Under the pieces are notes generated by a model. It was not told where the DNA came from, did no database searches, and saw only the letters and a list, made by a program, of their open reading frames with translations. From assembly GCA_947034885.2 (NCBI GenBank), contig OZ019759.1:8620501-8684500 (forward strand): a DNA stretch of 64,000 bases, written 5' to 3'. This DNA is from Thuidium tamariscinum (Eukaryota; Streptophyta; Bryopsida; Hypnales; Thuidiaceae). Below are positions 50,580 to 60,435 of the stretch, piece by piece (the first letter of the stretch is position 1; each line of letters starts with the position of its first letter). A program made the translations under genes and the position numbers.

Positions 50580-51090
50580 GCTTCGGATGTGTTGTGGCGG
50601 CTCGGGGTAGGTTCGGGGTAGGGTTGAGTGCAAGCTCGGTGGGAGGTCCGGTGCGTCGTCACCTCCGACGAATGCGCACCATTTCTTGTGAGCGACTGTG
50701 TTTCCGATTCCTATGTTGTTTCTTGCTGTGTGTGTGGTGCATTGTTGCTGTTGATCACAGGTTGTGTGTGTTCTCACGTCTACATGCTGACGAGTTGGGG
50801 CAGTTTGTTGTTTTCCCTCGTGAAGCGGGGCAACGTTTCCCTCGCGAGGCGGGGCAAATTTTTTTGGTATATGTACAAGAGTTGGAATCGGGTGTTGAGA
50901 GTTTTTTTTATTTCCATCTGTGTGTTGTTGGTTGGGGTGTATCAGTGTATGGTGCATTGTTGTTTTTGATGTGAGGTTGTGGGTGTTGTGAGGTGATGCA
51001 AGGTGGGGCAGTTCGGTGTTTTCCCTCGTGAAGCGGGACAGTGTTTCCCTCACGAGGTGGGGCAGTTCGGTGTAGTATATGTTTAGGAGC
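50580..51090. repeat. Two-copy repeat with CCTCG dyads
   Basis: A GC-richer segment contains CCCTCGTGAAGCGGGGCA then CCCTCGCGAGGCGGGGCA near 50817-50856, and a diverged second copy near 51020-51063, about 205 bp apart. CCTCGCGAGG is a perfect 10-bp palindrome sharing its CCTCG half with the main element C palindrome. Open frames on both strands here show no recognised family. Confidence 0.55.
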
Positions 51091-51800
51091 TTTGAGCGGG
51101 TGGTGTGAGTGTTTTCATTTCCATCTCTGAGCGGGTGATTCTATTTCGCTTTTGTTGGGAGTTCTGTGAAGTCTTTCCCTCGCGATCCGTTGAAGTGCGC
51201 TGGAGTTTCCGTTCTTTGCGGCATTGGAGTCCATCGCGGAGGTGGTGGCGTGTTAGGGTTTCGTTGCGGAGAGGTTGCGTGTCGTGGAGCATTCGAATTG
51301 TTCTTGCTTCCAATTTGTACAGGTGAATTGGTTTTTTTTTTAAAGTTCCCTCGTTGTTGTAGAATCTGAGTTGCTGGAGTGCACAAGTGAGCCACGTTAC
51401 TGCAGACAGTTCTTGAATTGCGTTTTTTGTCTGCGTGGTGATAGTGCCTGGTTTTGGAAGTTACTGTGGAATCTGGAGATGTGTAGGGTTTAGGGCTTTG
51501 GAGTCCATCAAGCCTTCTTTGAATTGAATCCATTGGCAATTCCTTTGGACTATTCAGGATCTTCTGTACCGTGCTCTTGAGGATTCTGTGAATTCTGTCT
51601 TTCAATTCAGAGGTTATGTACAGTAGTGGTAAACGCAGGTTAGCTTCCTGAACCTGGCTGATGCCATTTTCCTTAGTTTTCGAGCACAAAACTATTGAAA
51701 ATTAGGGTTTAGGCTCGGGTTTAGGGTTTAGTGAAGGGTTTAGGGAAACAGTGCCAACTAAAATTTTACGATATCACGCTTAAAAGTATGCCATTACAAT
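51091..51800. other. Element C spacer before palindrome cluster 2
   Basis: Mixed composition with several unsupported open frames. Near 51690-51745 there is another short degenerate TTTAGGG-type tract. Confidence 0.35.
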
Positions 51801-52827
51801 TATCCTCGACCCAACAATAATATTGGAGGCGTGCATCTATAACTAAATTGTGAAATTAGGGTTTAGAGTTAAAGAAATAGTGCATCCTCGACCCGATGAT
51901 AAAAGCCCAGCTGAATTCAATAGTAATTCCTTATGTAACGTAGTTATCATCGGGTCGACGATACTATCCGAACTCGGTAATTGGAAATGTGTCAACGTAT
52001 AACAATAAATCTTCCACTTAAGGTCCAAATATGACAACAGAAATCAGCACTGCCTCCAAGAAAGTAGTTACGTTAAATTGTTTAACGTTTACCACGAATA
52101 AATGTAGTTATCATTGATCCAATGATACGAGGACCTTCCCGTATAGGTGATTCATCAGAGTCCTACAGACCTTGCAAGTAAGAGTTGTGCTTGCTGAAAA
52201 ACAAAAAGATATGAAGAAACTTTGCTTCAGAGGCGTTTGAATCTGAATTCCATAGTTGACAACAGAATTAAATGCTATTTGGAAAAATGTGGTGAATCTT
52301 TCAGTAGTTAGGAACAAATGCTTCAGCAAAACTTCGTTACAATCGCAGTATTAGGTGACGAGTTCAGGTAGAGTCTGGTATTGTAGTGGTTATTCTCGAT
52401 ACGACGATAGCTTCCTACCTTGTGAAGCTTACCGCAACAAGCCATAGAATTGAAGAATAACCCTTACAGAAATAATGAAGAGCTCCTCTGAAAGAAATAA
52501 AAAAAATTAATTACGACTGAATTAGAAGTATAATAATGGAATTCGATGAGTTATTTTGTAATAGGTCTCGCTTATCCTCGACACGACGATACCACAGTAG
52601 TGGTAGAGTAAACATTTAGAAGTGATCACCTAAAAGTAGTGCTGTGACTAAGTTATCATTGAATAATGATATGTAACATAAAAGAAAATCATTAGGTTTC
52701 GTTTAAGAAATGAAAGTAAATTCTCTGTACAGAAACATGCACTTTCATGCCTTGCAACTTCATCGGTTTGAAGTACGTTACACGAATTCTCATAAGAGTA
52801 TGAATCCTTATCCTCGTGACGATGATA
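51801..52827. promoter_or_regulatory. Palindrome cluster upstream of the element C ParB/methyltransferase-fold gene
   Basis: Eight related palindromes at about 51801, 51882, 51944, 52108, 52390, 52572, 52653 and 52808. They range from good (TTATCATCGGGTCGACGATA at 51944) to degenerate (TTATCATTGAATAATGATA at 52653). They end about 50 bp before the proposed ATG at 52879. This mirrors the cluster upstream of the DUF7869-type gene and suggests shared control, possibly autoregulation. Confidence 0.68.
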
Positions 52828-54146
52828 TCAATGTTACCCCTAACGATGAATCTGCTCGAAATTTTGCAGACTCTCAAAATGGAGAGAGTTGATGACTACA
52901 ACTACTCACTGACTAGCCCTCATCTCTAGCCATTTGTGAACCCCGTGGAGGACGAGCCCTTCATCACAAAAATGCAAGAAACATATGGCACCTTGTGGGA
53001 GTTTAAGGACCATATTCAAACATGGTGTTTCGGTGTAAACCGGTTCAGGAACTACGTGTACCTGCGGTATCGTGTGCAAGGAACAACCACGTACATGCCA
53101 TGGAATATAAAAGAGAAAGTGACTCTCATTGAAGAACATCACGGAGACTACGTCTTAATTGTACTTCAAGAGGTGGACGACGCTGGCGTCGCTACAGCAC
53201 ACAATCACTCTATCGTATTGAACGTCAATTCGTACCATGGGAAGTTCGATATAGACAATCTGATAACCTTTCTCGAAAGATCAGCAATGGAGCCTCTGAA
53301 TGCTCAGTTTTTGAGAGCAGGTTATGTTCCGTGGAAACACAGCACCGGCAAGTCCAACGCAATTCGATTGCGCCTTATTTTCCAAACGTTGGATCGCTAC
53401 GCCATGGAACACATCGAGAAGCAACTTGCTATAGGGCGTCCCTCTGACCAGAGACAACGTCCCGTAAACGCCAGTCCAAACAGAAGATCTTCGACTAGAG
53501 TAGGGACAGGGAGTAGGTCGTCTAAACCTGATCAGGTAAGATCAGAGCCGAAAAAGAGAGCCCCTCCTCCGAATGAAGGAGAGTCAAGCAGGAAGAGGAA
53601 GAAGAGTCTTTCAACTACACAAGCTGGTGTCGGCAGTTCCGCTTCTGCGTTGACTACCGTGTCAACCGTGCCAAAGGCAACTGAATCTGACGTTCCAGAT
53701 TTTAAGAAGTTTGACGAGATTCAGAAAAAGTTTTGGGCTGAACACAGGAAGTGTTTTTTGTTTGATGAAGAAACTTTCAAAATTGACATCAAGCAATGTG
53801 ATCTGGCTAGTCCCGAGTATGTGATTCGTACTCTTCAGAGAGATATTGTGGAGGCTGTGAAGAAAGAGCTCATTCAGCTCATAGACGTAAAGCAGCGGCA
53901 AAAATTTTGCCTTACTCCAATTGGTTTGGATAAAAATCTTTTGCCAAGGAAGCCAAAAAAGTGGGATGAGATAAAAAATGGTCGCTTCATGATTATTAAT
54001 GGACAGCACAACATAACAGCTTCTCAAGAACTTCATATCAGTAGGTGTGGGGAAGCTCACAAGGTAGAACTGAAGACTTGGGATGCGTACATTGTGTGGT
54101 CTTTGGACGAAATAACGAAGCCATTTTTTATCTTAAACAATACAAG

Positions 54147-54340
54147 GTGCGTATCCTTGAGTCGATGATAGCTGAACTTATAACTTAGCTTAACTTGTTT
54201 GTCTTTCCGTAGTTATGAAAGAGAAGAAACATTGTTATCATTTCGTGGGGATGTTAGAGAATGGCTTGCTTATCATCGAATCAACGATATAACGTCACTA
54301 TCCACAATTGATTGACTAGTAGTTCTGATGAATTGTTGTG
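54147..54340 (+). other. Intron with two palindromes
   Basis: A GT donor follows LNNTR and TTGTGCAG precedes KFTDAVIQRF. Inside are TATCCTTGAGTCGATGATA (54152-54170) and TTATCATCGAATCAACGATA (54270-54289). Confidence 0.75.
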
Positions 54341-55671
54341 CAGAAATTCACGGATGCCGTCATACAGAGGTTTCAGAATATAAACCCAGAACGAGATGGT
54401 GCATCCATCAGTGGAACTACGGATCTCAAGAATGAGATCCAGATAATTACCCTGCCCGACGAATTATGGGCGTTTTGGGAGAGCTTCTTGACGAAGCACT
54501 CTGTAGGCGATTTGATTGACCCCTTGACTTTGGAACCGTACAAAGAGAACAAGCTCTTCAAAATGAAGAGCATGTCGTTGAAGAGGGAGTTTTTCAAGGA
54601 CTTCGGGCTTTTTACGGACAAAGACTTTGGGGTAAAAGCCCAACACCTCCTCGATTTGACGCCAGGACGGATTGCGAGGTATCCGAAGGTCTCCGTGTCT
54701 TCAACAAAGGTTCTCATTCTGGACAACATGACCCACAAGGAGTGGGTTGAGCAAAGGAAGCGCAAGAAAGTTGTGCTGTAGGACTTGATGGCCATCAACC
54801 CAAACTTGAAGTTTGTCTCAAGTGGTGGTGAGGAGGTTTTAAATGAGACATGGAAGTCGTGGAAGGCCAGGCACAATTTCACCTTAGCCTCTTGGGATTT
54901 CTTGTTGATGCATCCAAGTCCGGATTACTTCAAAAGACGCTTAAGGAATGATGCGTGGTTGAAGCGCGCAAAGGATCTGGAGAAACAGTTTCCGGAGGTT
55001 TTGTACATGTTTACGCGGTTCATGAAGTTGAAGTACCAGCTTCCTGCTCCGTCCGGAGGTGTGCAAATGAGGGGCGTTGATTACGCGAAGATGGCACTTG
55101 TAACAAGCTCCAATTACCGGTACGTGAATCGAGAGGTGAACTTCGCCCTCGTCGATTTCAGGGCAGCTCCAAGACAAAAGCCCACAGACATAAGCAGCGC
55201 CATCGATCGTTTCCAGGATTTCTTATGGGCGAATCTCTCGCCAAAAATGACTGAAGCCAATGTGTGGCTTTTCATTCTGCGGGGATCAGAAGACGTCCAA
55301 GTAGCAAAGGCGTTTGGCGTTCTTCATCTCAGTGATTACAAAAGCGTCTTGTCCGTGTACCGCCCAACAAGAGTTGAGCTGTTGGACAATGTGACTTGTT
55401 GAGGGACGGCCCCTAACGTGCCTCTCCTATTCTTCTTCAAAAAGAATAACGAGTTTGCAATGGCGAGTCGAACGTTTTTGCAATCGAAGTATCAAACCGC
55501 CGAGTGGAATACGTATTATTACAAGTGGGCAAAGAACACGGAAGCAAAGTGGAGGCTGAATCCCAGCGAACTCCGTATGGAGTTCTATTTAGACATCCTT
55601 CACGCTTTTGGGAAGCCGGATGAGAATGTCCTGGGTGTTTACGCAAGCACCAAGTTTATACTTGTAGCCAA

Positions 55672-55872
55672 GGTGAGATTTGGCACTTCTTGGAAGTTAT
55701 CCTCGAGTCGAGGATAACTCCCTTCTATGTGGTTTTGCATTACATAATTATTTGATGTTTATGATTAGTTTTGTAAAGTCTAGTATCATCGACCCGAGGA
55801 TACCTACTGAGGTGGTCATGACTTCTAGTTTCATGGTAGTAGTTTTCTCATAATCCTTATCTCGCTTGTGCA
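55672..55872 (+). other. Intron with two palindromes, interrupting methyltransferase motif I
   Basis: Donor GTGAGA follows ILVAK; acceptor TTGTGCAG precedes MLGTFYYGF. It contains TATCCTCGAGTCGAGGATAA (55699-55718) and TATCATCGACCCGAGGATAC (55784-55803). In A and B an intron also splits the motif I region within a few codons of this place. Confidence 0.75.
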
Positions 55873-57017
55873 GATGCTTGGGACGTTTTACTACGGTTTT
55901 GTCGAGAGGAGTGAGGTGAAGTCATACCAGTTCATTTCTTCTTCAGCAAAGAAGATGGATAACAGGGATTTTATGATGGAGAATTCGCCATACTCATTCG
56001 ATTACATGAAACCTCCATCACGTGGTCTGATAGTAGTTCAATCGAACTCACCTTCGTCGCCGCCCGTGAGCTTCGTCTCACCGACTACAGAAACTCCATC
56101 GGTGCCTCGGGAAAGAGACAATGTCGGCCCGCAAAAGACAGCAGACTTGGGTCTGGAGGGCATCGACGAATATGGGAAGAATACGTTCCAGATGTATCTC
56201 TGGACGTCAGTACCTCCCGTTCCCAAGGAGGCTGCACAATCCACACCTGCACAGTCTGCACTGGCAACGAATGATCCGCAAGACATGGAGATTGTCGAAA
56301 TTCGGGATCATACACCGGCTCGCTCACTTGCTCCTCGTGTTGAACATACCAAGTTTGAGGCAGACGAGGGTATGGAGACGGACTCCGAATTTGAGTAACA
56401 ACAAGCGAAGCGCTGAACAAAACATCGGGAGGATGAAAGACTCCCTAGGTTTTAGAGGTGAAGAAGACTCCTTCATGAAGGAGCCTTCAAAAGAAGGGGA
56501 CAAAGTTTTCGACGAAGAGGACATCGTCATGCAAGAGAGGAGGCTTCCCATCGGTGAGCTGGATGCAGAAGGGGGGCCTCTCTTCTATGATTTTGGGGAT
56601 GATGACAACCCCATGGACCATCCCCACGATTCGGATCATGACGACAACAACCACGATGCTCCTCCAAAGCAGAAGGAATTGAAACCCTTAGTCCTCCTTG
56701 ACAAGAGAACGATCAAAGTGGAAAAGGACTACTAGGCAGAGCAGGAGGAGGTGAGAAAAAAGCGGATCGAGAGGACAGCAGAGAAGAAAGCGAAGGACAA
56801 GCTGTTGGAGGAAATGAACGCCAAACTCATCGCTATCACGCAAGAGTCCGTGCAGTCGAAGGAGAAGATGTCTGAGTTGGAGCTCAAGTTGCAAAGGCTC
56901 TCTCAACTGGTAGAGAGTCAGTTTGGTCCAACGGCTATCCAGTCGCAGCTTCCCTCGCCTGCCCCACCTGCCGTCCCAGTTCCTCCTCTAGTGCAGCAAC
57001 TGGTTTCTGGACCTCCG

Positions 57018-57038
57018 TATCCTCGACTCGAGGATACT
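57018..57038. repeat. Palindrome inside coding sequence (1)
   Basis: TATCCTCGACTCGAGGATA, with one more matching base on each side, lies in the 3' coding part of the ParB/methyltransferase-fold gene and is read as YPRLEDT. Confidence 0.85.
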
Positions 57039-57184
57039 TCCCAAGTCGTTTCCTTAGTCGACACTGAAATTGTCGAATGCACTCCTGCATCCCAGCTCAG
57101 GGCAAGGATGGCATCTCCGCAGGTGGCTGCATTTGAGGTGACAGTACCTCAACTGCGAGGACCTGCTGAAGAACAAGCTAGAGA

Positions 57185-57206
57185 TTATCGTCGACTCGAC
57201 GATATC
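57185..57206. repeat. Palindrome inside coding sequence (2)
   Basis: TTATCGTCGACTCGACGATA, a variant with GTCGA half-sites, is read as DYRRLDDI in the same frame as the copy at 57018. Confidence 0.82.
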
Positions 57207-57434
57207 GCTGAAGACGCAGCGAAGCAGCCAACGACCTCAGTATCAGCACATGGTGCTGATACGTCTCACGAGGTGCAGGAGCCCGTGCAGACTTCTTCTC
57301 CTGTAGAAGAGGAGGACAGATTGGACTACGGAGAGAACGAGGTTGACGAGAACGTCCACGAGGAGGTGGAAGTCCAAGCCCTTGCTCCGGAATCTGGAGA
57401 GCAAGGTCCACCGAAACTGGCAGAAGTTGAGTAG

Positions 57435-57863
57435 GTACAATCCTACAGTCCTTACTCGTTTGATTGAGTAATAAACCACGAGACAAAGTGGTTGACCTTG
57501 TAGAGATTGAGGACTTCTCAGTGAATTGTAGTTCTTATTCTGATTTGTTATGTTTGGCAGGAGGGGGTCGCCACTCCTTGACATCCTGGCGTTGACAGAG
57601 AACCCGTTTGTGGCGGACAAAAATGTAGTATAATGTAGAGTAATTCTGGAGTGTACAGCCTTGATGGCCTTAAAATTTTGAAAATGTATTATATACACCG
57701 TGTAAATAAAATTTTGGAATTTACAATCTACATAAGTGTGTATGTCTAATTGAATTCCCTTGTCAATGTTTTTGGTTCAGCTCAAGGTTAGTGTAAGCTT
57801 GCATCACCCGCTACCCATAAAGCCAATTCCTAAAAGAAGGGCGTAGTCCAGTAGTGAGTTGCA
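57435..57863. other. Intergenic spacer in element C
   Basis: Follows the stop of the ParB/methyltransferase-fold gene. It contains AT-rich sequence and a polyadenylation-like region near 57690 (TGTAAATAAAAT). No gene seen. Confidence 0.45.
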
Positions 57864-58782
57864 ATGCGTCTCTCCGCATTTTGGCTTTACCAGTCCTGCA
57901 ATTATTCAGGTAACTCCAATTCTTTGTTGTTCTTGTTTGATGAGGTAGGATCGGAGGGAGGAGGGGAGGTCATGCGGATGATTGAGCGTCCGATCATGCC
58001 TCCGCCGAGGAGAAAGTGGCTGAACATTATCTTCGATCTCAATGGTGTGTTGTGTCACTCCGCGTCGGCAAAATTCGGCAAAGATTTCAAGCACTACAAG
58101 GTCAAAGACAATGTTCTCAGCCATCGGTACCCGACCATCATCGGGTCTAAGGCTGTATTCGCTAGGCAGAACGTCGGCGAATTTCTGAAACAGGTGTTTG
58201 AAATCTCGAATAAGGTCGTGGTCTAGTCCTCAATGTACAAGTATAACGCGGAGGCCATCACGGGACACTTGTTCGCGAGGTGCAGACCTCCCTACGACAT
58301 CCTAGGATAGGAAAATTGTACCAAGATAGAGTACAGTCCCGGGAAGTTCTTCCACCGTGGTGTGAAAGAATTGAACATGAAAGTGCTCAAGCATGGTCTA
58401 TTCAACACTTTCGGAAATGCGGGCTCGTCGTTTTCGACAGAGGACACCCTGCTCATTGACGACTCTCCCAAAAAGAGTGTCTGCAATGAGACCGGGAACT
58501 CCATCTTCCTGGAGACCTGGAGCTACCTTAATCGAAGGGATGACGTCCTCATGGGTAGCTGCTTCCGTGGCTCCGACAGCTACATTCGGGTTGCAACCCC
58601 CACGGGGGGTTGCTCCAATATGTAGACGAGAATAGGATAGGCAATAACCCCCTCTCCCGCGACCATTTTCATCTCACGAAAATCCTTGAAGTCATGAGGG
58701 AGTCGGCGGATTGCATGAACACTCGTTTCGAAGTGCCCATGGCAGGTCTCACCATCGAGAGACGCCGTCGTTGTAGAAAATA
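57864..58782 (+). pseudogene. Element C HAD-superfamily (FCP1/NIF-like) phosphatase gene, decayed
   Basis: HAD signatures: WLNIIFDLNGVLCHSA (motif I, DLNG instead of DLDG, as in a known plant HAD subfamily), an Ser-containing segment NKVVV..SSMYKYN (motif II position), and DTLLIDDSPKKSVCNETGNS (motifs III/IV). The C-terminus reads LLQYVDENRIGNNPLSRDHF and ends RRRRCRK. Start could be 57864 or the Met at 57972, just before the domain. HAD phosphatases of this type dephosphorylate proteins or small substrates; the substrate here is unknown. At least two stops and a frame change, the latter near a G6 run around 58604, interrupt it. It lies downstream of the ParB/methyltransferase-fold gene on the same strand and could be captured host sequence or regular cargo. 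Confidence 0.65.
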
Positions 58783-58931
58783 GATTTTTTTTATTGTAGA
58801 ATTAGGCATCGAGGGAGTCCAAGCAAATGGTCACTAATTTTTTTATGTACGTAACGTTTTTTTGTAAAATAAATATAATGTTTTTTTATGGCATTCTACG
58901 TTCATCTTGAAAATCATGTGCTTCATCAATC

Positions 58932-59930
58932 TTGATGGATAGCAAGTTCCACATGTATCCGTGTACTTATAGCAAGGACCGTCTTTGGATTTGCATCGTT
59001 ACTGTTTTATTGCAAGTTGGAGCTTTGCGTTCTATTCCAACGCCCAGAAAAGAGAAGCTCACCGGGAGCCTCCTCTCGGGATCAGAGATTTTGCCCTCCA
59101 CCAAATCTGATTTTGGCGGTGGGAGCTGCGAATCGGTTCCAATATCCAAACCCTACATGTTGCATTCAGCCACAAATGCCGTGTCAGCCGCCATAGACTT
59201 TTCCAAGGGGAACATTGAAGATGGAGTCGTCAACAGCCCTCCGAGTCGCACTACGGGCAGGACTTCTATGTGCTCACCGTCGCCGTTGAAACGGACATCT
59301 TCTAGCCGAGGAAGGTCCTGGTCGCCGACTCTGCAAAGGGATGGAGCGACTAGTCAAAAGCTCGAACTCCCTGTCGAAGATGCTCTTGGGTATCCTCACC
59401 TCGAGGATAATCTCGCCCCTTTGAATCAGTTGTCTACTAACCCTATCATGGCTGTGGGTTCCCAATTTGAACCTACTAGTCCTAATGTCCCTATTCACTC
59501 ACCTCGACTCCAGGACAATCCAACCCGTTCCTCCAATTCGATAGGGGGAAGGCACTTGCCTTCCACGGATAGTCTTTTTCGTCAAAGATTTTTTAAAGAA
59601 CATCGAGGCTCTCTAGACACCGTGTCTACCGGAACTACTCTTCCCTTATCAAACAATGAGAAGGGCCCTCTGCCTAAACTGCCCCCACGGAATTCCAAAT
59701 CAATTTTCACTTCTGCCGTTCCTCCAAGTACGCGATCATCGAAACAGAAAGCCAACGAATCTCATAGTCTGAGTGAGACTGGAACTCCGTACAATGAAAA
59801 TGGATCACATTATTCTCCTCGACGCGAGGATATCTTAAGAGGTCTTGCAAAGCTGAAAGCCGAAGAGGTAGGGAAGGCTGTATATGTAGTTAAGTGCGAA
59901 GCTGCTAAAAAAGATTCATGCTCTTACTAG
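58932..59930 (+). CDS. Element C hypothetical hydrophilic protein with palindrome-derived peptides
   Basis: An uninterrupted frame of 332 codons from ATG 58932. The N-terminus has a short hydrophobic stretch (LWICIVTVLLQVGALRS). The rest is Ser/Pro/Thr/Asn-rich and probably disordered (SMCSPSPLKRTSSSRGRSWS). I recognise no domain. The DNA palindrome of element C occurs twice clearly (59391-59410, read YPHLEDN; 59813-59832, read YSPRREDI) and once degenerate (59503-59520, read SPRLQDN). It follows the HAD-like gene on the same strand, so it may be the last gene of the element. Being intact among decayed neighbours is unusual, but low complexity also makes chance openness possible. Confidence 0.45.
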   Translation: MMDSKFHMYPCTYSKDRLWICIVTVLLQVGALRSIPTPRKEKLTGSLLSGSEILPSTKSDFGGGSCESVPISKPYMLHSATNAVSAAIDFSKGNIEDGVVNSPPSRTTGRTSMCSPSPLKRTSSSRGRSWSPTLQRDGATSQKLELPVEDALGYPHLEDNLAPLNQLSTNPIMAVGSQFEPTSPNVPIHSPRLQDNPTRSSNSIGGRHLPSTDSLFRQRFFKEHRGSLDTVSTGTTLPLSNNEKGPLPKLPPRNSKSIFTSAVPPSTRSSKQKANESHSLSETGTPYNENGSHYSPRREDILRGLAKLKAEEVGKAVYVVKCEAAKKDSCSY

Positions 59931-60435
59931 CTATAAGAATGTAAGATGCGATATTTCTTACTAAAAATAGAATGTTCCATAACCATAACTTAGATTTACA
60001 AGGGCCATGCCTTCCATATTGTGCAGTCTATAATTAGTATGGAAATGGACATAGAAAAGTAGGTTAAAAAAGATCGAGGCTGCTAGGGCTACACATTGAG
60101 TACGTAAAACTTTTTGGTCAAATTTAAGCCAATCGTAGAATTTCACGACTCGTTCTCTTTAGTGGAAATTGCATGTGGTCCTTGGATCCAATCACTTTTT
60201 AAATTTGCAAATGCCCAAAGGTTGTACACCCAATTGAAAATCCACGTTCTTCATTCTACTTTGTTCTGCTCATCATCCTCATGCATCATCTGAATGACCA
60301 TCTTTAATACAAATGCCTCCATTGAAATGTATAAGCAAATTCTCAAATCACCATCATTCATTTATCGTTGGATTCAGCAACTTTTACTTCAAATGATCAT
60401 TGCATAATCATTTTTGCAAGTCTCAAAATCACCAT
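59931..60435. other. Element C right spacer
   Basis: AT-rich sequence before the right terminal repeat; no coding signal seen. Confidence 0.5.

Larger units (their letters stand above)
52879..57434 (+). pseudogene. Element C ParB-like domain plus methyltransferase-fold protein (decayed)
   Basis: The start chosen is ATG 52879 (MERVDDYNYSLTSPHL), the only Met just upstream in frame with the long exon ending near 54146. Its N-terminal domain (YGTLWEFKDHIQTWCFGVNR) is unknown. A basic Ser/Lys linker follows, then a ParB-like domain: VKKELIQLIDVKQRQKFCLT and FMIINGQHNITASQELHIS, the position of the GNHRR motif in A and B. After an intron (about 54147-54340) comes a methyltransferase-like fold: VNFALVDFRAAP (motif IV position), AKWRLNPSELRMEFYLDILH and ENVLGVYASTKFILVAK, intron, MLGTFYYGFVERSE. 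Then an acidic tail and a coiled coil (about 56750-56930, EEMNAKLIAITQESVQSKEK). Motif I and IV residues are degenerate. A handful of stops and at least one frame change interrupt it. Both introns and the tail contain palindromes. Confidence 0.68.

Noticed and set aside
50556-51689. Open frames on both strands between 50.5 and 51.7 kb as genes
   Set aside because: Both strands are open over the same GC-richer repeat, translations are low-complexity or Cys/Val-rich without any family pattern, and no splice structure supports them.
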